DNA from: a virus
DNA length: 35,568 bases
Reading direction: 5' to 3' (one strand)
IMG/VR virus record: IMGVR_UViG_3300048573_000086
Coordinates: 1-35,568 of that record
Part shown: piece after piece, positions 27,748 through 33,747 of the stretch
Layout of the letters: each line of letters starts with the position of its first letter
Numbering within the stretch: the first letter of the stretch is position 1
Program-made: the position numbers and the translations under genes
Notes under the pieces: model-generated
The model's database searches: none
Told to the model about the DNA's origin: nothing
Seen by the model: the letters and a program-made list of their open reading frames with translations, nothing else

Positions 27748-29339
27748 TCTACTATATATGAATTTATTTGATTGTACTCATCTTCAAAACTATTGTCAAA
27801 ATAAATATTGTTACTATTATCACTTTTTCTAGTGTTACTATCTAATGAAGGTTTAATCATATTCATTTCTTGTAACATAGATATTGTATCTAAACAATCA
27901 TCTTTACCCTTTAATCCATTAATTGTAGCTAAATTAATTTCACTTAGAAATTCTGATACAGTAGTAGTTTCTTTTAATTCAGTAGGAAAATGTATCTTAC
28001 CTTGTCTAAACAATGGTACTACTAAATTAAACCTACTTAACTTATCCCCTGTGGGGTAAATACCTAATTCTGTTTTACCCTTCTGTCTAGCTATATTAAA
28101 AAATACATTTCTTCTCATCTGTTCCTTTTCGATCCAAGATATAAATCCTCCTTGTTGTCCTGATCTCTCAATACCTACAGTTTGTGGTTTATATTCCTGA
28201 CAAAAATCAAATAACTGATCAATCGAAACATCTACAGTCTGTCTTTTACAAATACCATCTACCCAGAAATAATCTCCATTATTACTATAAGCCCAAACAG
28301 ATATAACATTATAATCTGCTGTTTTCTTTTCCGATGTAGCAAAGTCTGTTGTTATATAAAAATTAAAATTATATTTTTGCTTTAACAAATCCACTCTACT
28401 GAACCAACGAATCTCATTATCTTGGATCAATCTATCTTCTGGTGATGATATTCTTAACATCATTTCTTGTTGAAATGCCCCTGATTGCCCATTTAAAGAT
28501 AATTTATTATATGTCTTTAACAGTGCATCATAACTAAATCTTTCTTCCCATGCTCCTTTAAAGTCTTGTTTATCACAAGGAAACTTCTCACAAACAGGAA
28601 ACACATTAACATAATATGCTCCAGATTCTGCTGCTTTATATAATGGATCTTCTTTATTAAACGGAGTACCATTCCATATAATCTTTTTCTGTGACATATC
28701 TAATGCTGGTTCAAGACTCTTATAAACTGTATCATTTATATCTTGCATAATTGTAGTTGATTGACTGTTCTTATCAGAAATCAAATCATCAAGTATTGCA
28801 ATCTGTGGGCGTTTACCAAACATCTTTTTACCACGAATACTGCTTGTAACACCAAACAAGTTAATACCTAATTGATGTCCTCTTTTATTAGTAAACTCTA
28901 TATATGGATCAGTAAATATAACTTTAGGTAACCACTCTTGTAAGAATGGAGATTTATCATAACGTGATTCCATATTCTTTCTTAAAGACTTAGCTCCATT
29001 CTCCATAGTATCATTAATAGATAATACGCCAGTAACTTCTCCAAAGTTAGGTAACTCTTCTTCTATTGCTAAGATAGGTAAAAAGAACTCACAAAACAAT
29101 GATGTCTTACCTGAACCACGAAACACTAAATTAATTATATCTAATCCTTTAGATTGTATAATTGCATCTAACATTTTTAAATGTATTATTGGAGTAGGGT
29201 GCGATTCAGGATTATCTTTAGTAATTAATTTCATATAAGATAAATATTTAAGTACATATTCTGAAGGAATATAATTATCATTCAGATCTCGATAATCAAT
29301 GTTATTTAAATACTCATCAACACTTATTGGTTTAATCAT
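27744..29339 (-). CDS. terL: Terminase large subunit (N4 gp68-like)
   Basis: 531 residues. The ATPase domain has Walker A FRGSGKTS at residues 73-80 and Walker B IAILDD (Asp184, Asp185) within RPQIAILDDLIS; IIWNGTP near residue 220 is the coupling motif. The RNase H-like nuclease domain has ITTDFATS (Asp332), GIERSGQQGG (Glu391) and GKDDCLDTISML (Asp480, Asp481, Asp484). All functional parts are present. It pumps DNA into the procapsid through the portal and cuts the concatemer. It is preceded within 1 base by the putative small subunit. The gene starts the late block, as in N4, where gp68 is near the right end of the linear genome. Confidence 0.93.
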   Translation of the reverse strand: MIKPISVDEYLNNIDYRDLNDNYIPSEYVLKYLSYMKLITKDNPESHPTPIIHLKMLDAIIQSKGLDIINLVFRGSGKTSLFCEFFLPILAIEEELPNFGEVTGVLSINDTMENGAKSLRKNMESRYDKSPFLQEWLPKVIFTDPYIEFTNKRGHQLGINLFGVTSSIRGKKMFGKRPQIAILDDLISDKNSQSTTIMQDINDTVYKSLEPALDMSQKKIIWNGTPFNKEDPLYKAAESGAYYVNVFPVCEKFPCDKQDFKGAWEERFSYDALLKTYNKLSLNGQSGAFQQEMMLRISSPEDRLIQDNEIRWFSRVDLLKQKYNFNFYITTDFATSEKKTADYNVISVWAYSNNGDYFWVDGICKRQTVDVSIDQLFDFCQEYKPQTVGIERSGQQGGFISWIEKEQMRRNVFFNIARQKGKTELGIYPTGDKLSRFNLVVPLFRQGKIHFPTELKETTTVSEFLSEINLATINGLKGKDDCLDTISMLQEMNMIKPSLDSNTRKSDNSNNIYFDNSFEDEYNQINSYIVD

Positions 29340-29340
29340 A

Positions 29341-30021
29341 TCAACTTATCTCTTTTGGTGTAACATCAATAATAGATTGTCTAGCTACATCTTTAGCACT
29401 ACTACCATTATTAATTTGTTGCATCTGTGCAGAAGCTAATTGTCTTAATGTTTCTTTTAAATCTTTAAGATCACTGCTATCTTTAGTACCGATCTGTAAT
29501 TCAATCTGTTTTGTTTCTGGTCTCTTTAAATGTGTTAATAAACTATTAGCTGCATCACATTTTACTTTATCAGACTTAGCTGTAAACATAAGATCAGCTT
29601 GAACATTAATAGCTTGCTGGTATATATTAGCATTTAAAACATGAACAGGTATTAGTGTTTGATCCAGAATAAGATTAACTAACTTATTTTTATTATAAGC
29701 AGCAACATAAGAAGATATATCTTTATCTGATACACCTTCTGCTATTAAATTCTGGTATCTTTCTGGGAATGTAAGTTTATAACTATCTTTATTACTATAC
29801 CCTAATATCTTATAACTAACATATTTCACAGCATTAAAATAATCTAATACTTTAAACTGACCATCTCTTACTACTGTTGAATAAGATACAAAGTTATTTC
29901 TAATTTCTTCTGCTACAATAGGATTATCAGATACTTCATTAAATAATCTTACAAACTCATCATTAATATGTAACTTAACTTGTGTAGGTAAAGATCTTTC
30001 AATATCTTCTTTTGACAACAT
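29341..30021 (-). CDS. Putative terminase small subunit (N4 gp69-like)
   Basis: 226 residues. The second half contains NANIYQQAINVQADLMFTAK and SDKVKCDAANSLLTHLKRPE, a block I recall from the protein encoded beside the terminase in N4-like phages. The N-terminal half is helical and includes a possible helix-turn-helix region (EGVSDKDISSYVAAYNKNKL). Small terminases recognise the packaging site and hand DNA to the large subunit. The call rests on position (one base upstream of the large subunit) and the remembered block. It is the first gene of the leftward late transcript, and its 5' end contains the -35 element of the rightward promoter at 30012. Confidence 0.55.
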   Translation of the reverse strand: MLSKEDIERSLPTQVKLHINDEFVRLFNEVSDNPIVAEEIRNNFVSYSTVVRDGQFKVLDYFNAVKYVSYKILGYSNKDSYKLTFPERYQNLIAEGVSDKDISSYVAAYNKNKLVNLILDQTLIPVHVLNANIYQQAINVQADLMFTAKSDKVKCDAANSLLTHLKRPETKQIELQIGTKDSSDLKDLKETLRQLASAQMQQINNGSSAKDVARQSIIDVTPKEIS

Positions 30022-30040
30022 ATAATAATTTTCCTATACT
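30012..30040 (+). promoter_or_regulatory. Near-consensus sigma70-type promoter facing right
   Basis: TTGACA at 30012-30017 and TATACT at 30035-30040 with a 17-base spacer: a perfect -35 box, ideal spacing and a 5/6 -10 box. It points to the gene at 30073, with a start point expected near 30047. The -35 box lies inside the first codons of the leftward small-terminase gene. This is the best host-type promoter I found, and would let host polymerase read the first rightward operon. Confidence 0.6.
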
Positions 30041-30072
30041 ATTTAAGTTAGTATTACTCAACAGGAAAAATA

Positions 30073-30423
30073 ATGCAAGTAGATTTACAAACACTCATAA
30101 AATATCAAGGTAACTATTTAAATGGAGTATCACATTTCTTAAGAGAATTAGCTTATGAACCAGAACTAAAAGATATTATAACATATATCTTTCTTGAACC
30201 AAACAATAAGACATTATCCTTAGTACATACTGATACAAAAACTTATTCTGATAAACTATTATTTAATATTCCCATTGATTTGTTTTCACTAAATAATGTT
30301 ATAACATCATACAATTTATTTTACAAAGATAAAGATAAAGTGGTATCATTATTTGATGGACAAGGATTTATCAAACTATCATTTATAGAATATATAAGGA
30401 ATCTCATTAATGAAACCAAATAA
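30073..30423 (+). CDS. Unknown protein, first gene of the rightward operon
   Basis: 116 residues, no recognised domain. Contains FLEPNNKTLSLVHTDTKTYS and a hydrophobic, Phe/Ile/Leu-rich second half (NIPIDLFSLNNVITSYNLFY). A similar word (LFEPNNKE) occurs in the gene at 30673, which might mean distant relationship, but the rest does not obviously match. Start ATG preceded by AGGAAA. It follows the promoter at 30012 and overlaps the next gene by 14 bases, so translation is coupled. Soluble, probably intracellular; function not known. Confidence 0.6.
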   Translation: MQVDLQTLIKYQGNYLNGVSHFLRELAYEPELKDIITYIFLEPNNKTLSLVHTDTKTYSDKLLFNIPIDLFSLNNVITSYNLFYKDKDKVVSLFDGQGFIKLSFIEYIRNLINETK

Positions 30424-30649
30424 ACTTACAGAATACAAATCTATTAAAGATTTAAAAATTAACACACCTTATTTATTTTACGGTAAAAATAAAAAAGGAG
30501 GTACATTCTATTCTACAGGTTATATCTCTGAAGAGGAATTATACGACCATAATCCAAAGAACATAAAGAAAGAAATGAAAGTTAGACTAGATGCAGATAT
30601 GTACTCTAATCCACCAGAGGTAACTCATTATTTAGAACTAGAGTATTAG
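30410..30649 (+). CDS. Unknown small protein
   Basis: 79 residues, charged, with PYLFYGKNKKGGTFYSTGYI in the middle, which suggests a small beta domain, and an acidic C-terminus (PEVTHYLELEY). No cysteine and no membrane segment. It begins inside the end of the gene at 30073 in another frame. Part of the four-gene operon that stops at the terminator at 31259. No function can be assigned. Confidence 0.55.
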   Translation: MKPNKLTEYKSIKDLKINTPYLFYGKNKKGGTFYSTGYISEEELYDHNPKNIKKEMKVRLDADMYSNPPEVTHYLELEY

Positions 30650-30672
30650 TTAATTATCATAGTAAAAATATA

Positions 30673-30948
30673 ATGATCCATACAAAACAATATATGAAAC
30701 AAAACTATAACTGCACAGTTAAGTTAAAGAATAGTAATCTTATCCTTTTTGAACCAAACAATAAAGAACAAGAATCTGCTGATAGAATTATTAATACATT
30801 ACCTAGTAGAGATATAGAAAATATTATTGTTTGTGGATTTACTAAAGATGGGTTACCATTCTATAATCATTCATTAATGAATAAGTCTATATTAAGTCTT
30901 ATACTATTTAACGTACAAGAATATATTAAAGATTCATTATTGGAGTAA
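30673..30948 (+). CDS. Unknown small protein
   Basis: 91 residues. LILFEPNNKEQESADRIINT and NIIVCGFTKDGLPFYNHSLM are the most structured parts, and the C-terminus is helical. The alternation of short strands and helices suggests a small alpha/beta domain. The ribosome-binding site is weak. It follows the gene at 30410 after 23 bases and is followed by the GTG-started gene at 30953. No known family recognised. Confidence 0.5.
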   Translation: MIHTKQYMKQNYNCTVKLKNSNLILFEPNNKEQESADRIINTLPSRDIENIIVCGFTKDGLPFYNHSLMNKSILSLILFNVQEYIKDSLLE

Positions 30949-30952
30949 TACA

Positions 30953-31204
30953 GTGTTACAAGATGAAGATGTAAAAACTATAATAAACATTGATTTTAAT
31001 AAACTATCTGAGTTTAAAGATTATCTATTATCCTATGACATACATAATTATATCTTAGATATTAATGATGGTTATAGATTAATAATCTACTACAATTATA
31101 AAATATTTACCTACTCAAAAATATCCATTAAAAGTAATATTATGTTGTTGCAATTAACTCATGTTGAACCAGTAAAACAATTTGATAATATTTACTGTTT
31201 ATAA
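30953..31204 (+). CDS. Unknown small protein, GTG start
   Basis: 83 residues, rich in Ile, Tyr, Asp and Asn (FKDYLLSYDIHNYILDINDG), with alternating hydrophobic strands later (IMLLQLTHVEPV). The start is GTG, preceded by GGAG at about 8 bases. No ATG is available near this point, and the frame is open and tightly spaced after the previous gene (4 bases). Last gene before the terminator at 31259. Function not known. Confidence 0.5.
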   Translation: MLQDEDVKTIINIDFNKLSEFKDYLLSYDIHNYILDINDGYRLIIYYNYKIFTYSKISIKSNIMLLQLTHVEPVKQFDNIYCL

Positions 31205-31258
31205 TTAATAATGTATGTTAAGATAATTTATTCTCCTAGATTGTTATGGATAAACTTC

Positions 31259-31291
31259 TACCTAGTAAAATAAATTACTAGGTATTTTTTT
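31259..31291 (+). terminator. Intrinsic terminator after the first rightward operon
   Basis: TACCTAGTAA (31259-31268) pairs with TTACTAGGTA (31275-31284) around AATAAA, ten pairs, followed by seven T (31285-31291). It lies 54 bases past the stop of the last gene of the operon. There is no T-run on the minus side, so it acts rightward only. Confidence 0.85.
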
Positions 31292-31452
31292 GTGTGAAAT
31301 CTATATAATATAGTGATAAGTATAGAGTGTAAATATCTAATATTTTTTATTATTAATTTTCTATAGAATATAGGTTTATATGCAGAGTGTTCCTCCTAGG
31401 GAGGTATATATACAAATAAATTATATCCCCCCCCTATACATCGTATAACACA

Positions 31453-31476
31453 GTATGCAAGCATACCAGTGGCAAT
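31453..31476 (+). promoter_or_regulatory. Hairpin promoter candidate 1 (virion polymerase)
   Basis: GTATGCAAGCATAC (31453-31466) is a perfect inverted repeat with AA at its centre, followed by two bases and GTGGCAAT. The copy at 31947 has different stem bases but the same core GCAAGC and the same downstream GTGGYAAT. In N4 the virion polymerase recognises small hairpins centred near -11. Placing the second A at -11 puts +1 on the G at 31471, so the transcript would start GGCAAT. The gene at 31505 follows 34 bases later. Confidence 0.6.
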
Positions 31477-31504
31477 CATGCCTAACAATATAGGAGAACA
31501 TACC

Positions 31505-31813
31505 ATGTCAGGTATCTTTAAATCATTCCAATCTACAACTGTACAGACTCTTACATCAGTTGGATCAGCATTCAATATGATCAATGATGGAATCACTATG
31601 GCAGCAAATGTCATAGAACGTCATAAACATAGTCAGCTTGTAAATAAGCAAGCAGACATTGATACTCTTGTCACCAATCATCGTAAAGAATTGGTAGCAA
31701 CAGTACAACAAACATACAAAGAAGTCCTTGATTTAAAAGAAAAAGAACAAAATACTTTTAACATGGCACTAGAACTTCTACAATTCGATGAACTTCTACG
31801 CATCAAAGCCTAA
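31505..31813 (+). CDS. Unknown early protein, helical
   Basis: 102 residues. The N-terminal part (SGIFKSFQSTTVQTLTSVGS) is amphipathic; the remainder is a long charged helix (HRKELVATVQQTYKEVLDLK) that could form a coiled coil. No known family. I chose the ATG at 31505 because AGGAGA lies eight bases before it; an in-frame GTG at 31469 would start upstream of the predicted transcript start. The gene looks somewhat less AT-rich than most neighbours. It is a single-gene unit between hairpin promoter 1 and its own terminator, the layout of an early phage gene that may act on the host. Confidence 0.65.
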   Translation: MSGIFKSFQSTTVQTLTSVGSAFNMINDGITMAANVIERHKHSQLVNKQADIDTLVTNHRKELVATVQQTYKEVLDLKEKEQNTFNMALELLQFDELLRIKA

Positions 31814-31825
31814 ACATATACTAAA
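31809..31825 (+). repeat. 17-base element next to terminator, copy 1
   Basis: CCTAAACATATACTAAA, ending exactly where the terminator stem begins. A second copy with one difference (C for T at base 11) stands at 33080-33096, again abutting a terminator stem. It overlaps the stop codon of the gene at 31505. Confidence 0.6.
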
Positions 31826-31857
31826 GACTAGAGAGCAATCTCTAGTCTAACTTTTTT
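31826..31857 (+). terminator. Intrinsic terminator with GCAA tetraloop
   Basis: GACTAGAGA (31826-31834) pairs perfectly with TCTCTAGTC (31839-31847) around a GCAA (GNRA-type) loop, followed by six T at 31852-31857. It ends the single-gene unit at 31505-31813. Confidence 0.88.
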
Positions 31858-31946
31858 AACACATAACACATTGGATAGTATATAGATTGCGTAAGTAAGC
31901 TATTTATCTAGTGTATCTTAAAGATTATCTATGTGTCATCATTGTT

Positions 31947-31970
31947 GTCAGCAAGCTGACTTGTGGTAAT
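31947..31970 (+). promoter_or_regulatory. Hairpin promoter candidate 2 (virion polymerase)
   Basis: GTCAGCAAGCTGAC (31947-31960), a perfect inverted repeat with AA at the centre, then TT and GTGGTAAT. Compared with copy 1, the paired bases at stem positions 3 and 4 change on both arms together, so the stem is kept while its sequence varies. The predicted start is the G at 31965. It precedes the small genes from 32027. Confidence 0.6.
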
Positions 31971-32026
31971 AATAATTTACCTTACTGCAAATATAATTAA
32001 CAACATATAACAACAGGAGAATATAT

Positions 32027-32191
32027 ATGTTACATTATGAAACAACAATCCAAGAAGATAGATCACTGGTTCAAACTCATTTGAATCTATCTCGTAAACC
32101 TATACCAGAACCAGATCATATCAGTGATGTTATAGAACAAGCAATTACAGATATACAAACAATCCTTAAAGGAGATATGTATGCAAAATAA
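32027..32191 (+). CDS. 54-residue early protein, unknown
   Basis: ATG at 32027 with CAGGAGA eight to ten bases upstream, a good ribosome-binding site. The product is acidic and helical, with IPEPDHISDVIEQAITDIQT in the second half. No known family. It is the first gene after hairpin promoter 2 and overlaps the next gene by 11 bases. Confidence 0.55.
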   Translation: MLHYETTIQEDRSLVQTHLNLSRKPIPEPDHISDVIEQAITDIQTILKGDMYAK

Positions 32192-32300
32192 TAAAATTCC
32201 AGTAGAACTTGTACAAAACTTATTATCAACTGAACCAGAAGATGAAGCATATTCATCAGACTTTGGATCAGATAATCAATCAACAAATGAAAGTAAATAA
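32181..32300 (+). CDS. 39-residue acidic protein, unknown
   Basis: ATG at 32181, inside the end of the previous gene in another frame, with AAGGAG about six to nine bases upstream. The product is strongly acidic and Ser-rich (LLSTEPEDEAYSSDFGSDNQ), with an amphipathic start. Small acidic proteins of this kind are common among phage early products and sometimes mimic DNA or block host proteins; nothing here shows such a function. Confidence 0.5.
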   Translation: MQNNKIPVELVQNLLSTEPEDEAYSSDFGSDNQSTNESK

Positions 32301-32301
32301 C

Positions 32302-32505
32302 ATGAACAAACAATTATTAATAACAACAGGAATTACAATATCATTAGTATTAATAGTAGCTTACAATGTAATAAATTACTTCTCATTACCAGAAGTACAT
32401 ACAAACAGTTATGGTGATTGTATCAGAGTAATTAATCATTCTGATACAAAATATGATTGTGAAAATATGCCAGATAAATTCATTAATTATGTGGTTCAAA
32501 TATAA
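32302..32505 (+). CDS. Small single-span membrane protein
   Basis: 67 residues from the ATG at 32302, one base after the previous stop. An ATG at 32287 in the same frame would add five residues; neither has a clear ribosome-binding site, so coupling with the gene before is likely. Residues about 4-26 (LLITTGITISLVLIVAYNVI) form one membrane segment, and the rest, with two Cys (near GDCIRV and YDCENM), probably lies outside the cytoplasm, where the Cys could pair. An early envelope protein, for example in exclusion of other phages, is one possibility, but this is a guess. Confidence 0.55.
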   Translation: MNKQLLITTGITISLVLIVAYNVINYFSLPEVHTNSYGDCIRVINHSDTKYDCENMPDKFINYVVQI

Positions 32506-32523
32506 GTAAAATATCAGCTAAAG

Positions 32524-32547
32524 CACATATATAATTATATGTGTTTT
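32524..32547 (+). terminator. AT-rich hairpin with short T-run, weak terminator
   Basis: CACATATA (32524-32531) pairs with TATATGTG (32536-32543) around TAAT, followed by four T. It stands 18 bases past the stop of the small membrane protein. GTGG follows at 32548, as after the hairpin promoters, but at a different distance, so I prefer a terminator. Confidence 0.45.
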
Positions 32548-32600
32548 GTGGTGTTTTATAATACCAATCAATAACTCAGCTATATCTCAGGAGAAATTAT

Positions 32601-33023
32601 ATGGCTTACATTTCAAAAACAAACAGAACAGCAGACATCAATAAAGCATTTAACATATTCAATACAGAAGATGTTAAACCAACAACTGAACCAAAGAATA
32701 ACATTTGGTTAAATATTGGTATCATAACAATGGTAGAGAATGAAGATGGAATAGAAGAAGAACAATTCATTAGTTTACCAATTAATATATCATTAGATAT
32801 GATTCAAAACTCTACTAATTATAAATATTTAATGAGTGGTAAATCTTTATCACCATTGAGTGTTAAAAAGAGAAATCTTATTAAAGCAATCGAAAAACAA
32901 ATGTCAACTTTAGACAATAATAATCCAACTTATGATTCAAAATTGAATGTACAATTCTACAAAGAATTACCAAAAGAAGCTCAAATTATTGAAAATGAAG
33001 ATGAATTTATTGATCTAATTTAA
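32601..33023 (+). CDS. Unknown phage protein with conserved-looking core
   Basis: 140 residues. NNIWLNIGIITMVENEDG and EQFISLPINISLDMI form a beta core; the middle is basic (SVKKRNLIKAIEKQM) and the C-terminus acidic (IIENEDEFIDLI). An acidic tail after a beta core is typical of phage single-stranded DNA-binding proteins, which in N4 also activate late transcription, but I do not see enough to claim that. AGGAGA precedes the start by six to eight bases. It is a single-gene unit closed by a strong terminator, as is the gene at 31505. Confidence 0.6.
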   Translation: MAYISKTNRTADINKAFNIFNTEDVKPTTEPKNNIWLNIGIITMVENEDGIEEEQFISLPINISLDMIQNSTNYKYLMSGKSLSPLSVKKRNLIKAIEKQMSTLDNNNPTYDSKLNVQFYKELPKEAQIIENEDEFIDLI

Positions 33024-33079
33024 GCTCAACTTTATATATCAAAACCTAAAGACTAGATTTTTAATATTTTACAAAAATA

Positions 33080-33096
33080 CCTAAACATACACTAAA
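33080..33096 (+). repeat. 17-base element next to terminator, copy 2
   Basis: CCTAAACATACACTAAA, 16 of 17 bases as at 31809-31825, again ending at the first base of a terminator stem. The shorter word CCTAAA recurs nearby at about 33047, 33152, 33187 and 33198. Confidence 0.6.
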
Positions 33097-33134
33097 CAAC
33101 AACATAGAGAAATCTGTGTTGTTGATTTTTTTTT
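33097..33134 (+). terminator. Strong intrinsic terminator with GAAA tetraloop
   Basis: CAACAACATAGA (33097-33108) pairs with TCTGTGTTGTTG (33113-33124), twelve pairs with one G-T, around a GAAA loop, followed by nine T at 33126-33134. It ends the unit of the gene at 32601. Genes further right need their own promoter; none was recognised in 33135-33205. Confidence 0.88.
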
Positions 33135-33205
33135 GTAAAAACAGATAGTAACCTAAAGATTAACACCTTAAATTTATAAAAAAATACCTAAAGGATACCT
33201 AAAGA

Positions 33206-33742
33206 ATGGAAACAATCTCACTAGAAGAACTTATTAATCTATTATCGAATGATGGATATGATCCATATGCTAAATTAACATACACTCGTAAAGGTACAAC
33301 TTATGAAATAGATAATACAGATAATTTTAATTGGTACATTAAAGAATTGGTAGAACATAAAATGAATACATATAAATTAGATAAATTAGTTATGTTTTTA
33401 AAAAGTGAAACAAAATTCTTTAAACATATTCCTTGGGACAATAAAATATTTATTAAAAATATTGATCCAATACATTTAACTATGATTAATCGAGAGTTAA
33501 TAGATAAAGAATTTACAACAAGAACTTTAATAAAAGAATACTGTAAAAAAGTATTTACACCTATTACAGCACTTGATTATTTAAAAGAACATGATCCAAC
33601 ATTAGAAATATCTGTTAGTTTAATGGACGCAAAAAATGAACATATTCTAAATGTTACATCAGTAGATTTAGCTGATGTATTATTTAAACATAAATTAGAG
33701 TTAGAAGTAGATAAAGCATTAGAATCATACAACTGGGAGTAA
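33206..33742 (+). CDS. Unknown protein upstream of RNAP1
   Basis: 178 residues, mixed alpha/beta, charged, with ISLEELINLLSNDGYDPYAK at the start, TRTLIKEYCKKVFTPITALD in the middle and a helical C-terminus. No recognised motif, membrane segment or signal. It ends five bases before RNAP1 and is therefore part of the same transcript. In N4, small genes of unknown function also precede the RNAP1 gene. A role in middle transcription or replication is possible from context only. Confidence 0.5.
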   Translation: METISLEELINLLSNDGYDPYAKLTYTRKGTTYEIDNTDNFNWYIKELVEHKMNTYKLDKLVMFLKSETKFFKHIPWDNKIFIKNIDPIHLTMINRELIDKEFTTRTLIKEYCKKVFTPITALDYLKEHDPTLEISVSLMDAKNEHILNVTSVDLADVLFKHKLELEVDKALESYNWE

Positions 33743-33747
33743 ATAAT

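Larger units (their letters stand above)
31205..31504. other. 300-base gene-free stretch with regulatory signals
   Basis: No convincing gene lies here. The stretch holds the terminator at 31259-31291, a TATAAT at 31304-31309 without a good -35 box, a GC-rich palindrome CCTCC-TAG-GGAGG at 31392-31404, a run of eight C at 31427-31434, and the first hairpin promoter candidate at 31453. It separates the sigma70-type operon from the hairpin-promoter operons and is a candidate site for the physical genome end if the sequence was joined in assembly. Confidence 0.5.

Noticed and set aside
30073-30948. The genes at 30073 and 30673 as paralogues
   Set aside because: Only the short word EPNNK is shared, and part of it is the enriched GAACCA word; no wider match is visible.
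31469-31504. GTG at 31469 as start of the first hairpin-operon gene
   Set aside because: The predicted transcript begins at 31471, and AGGAGA stands correctly before the ATG at 31505.
31396-31614. Minus-strand frame of 72 codons across the hairpin promoter
   Set aside because: It runs through the C run, the promoter hairpin and the antisense of the gene at 31505; no ribosome-binding site.
32209-32301. TTG at 32209 as start of the small membrane protein
   Set aside because: This stretch overlaps the 39-residue acidic gene in another frame and has no ribosome-binding site; the ATG at 32302 starts right before the membrane segment.
32116-32313. Minus-strand frame of 65 codons opposite the tiny early genes
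   Set aside because: Opposite direction to every gene around it, no start signal, and overlaps frames with good ribosome-binding sites.
32524-32551. AT-rich hairpin plus GTGG as a third virion-polymerase promoter
   Set aside because: It lacks the GCAAGC core, and GTGG stands four bases rather than two after the stem; it fits a weak terminator better.
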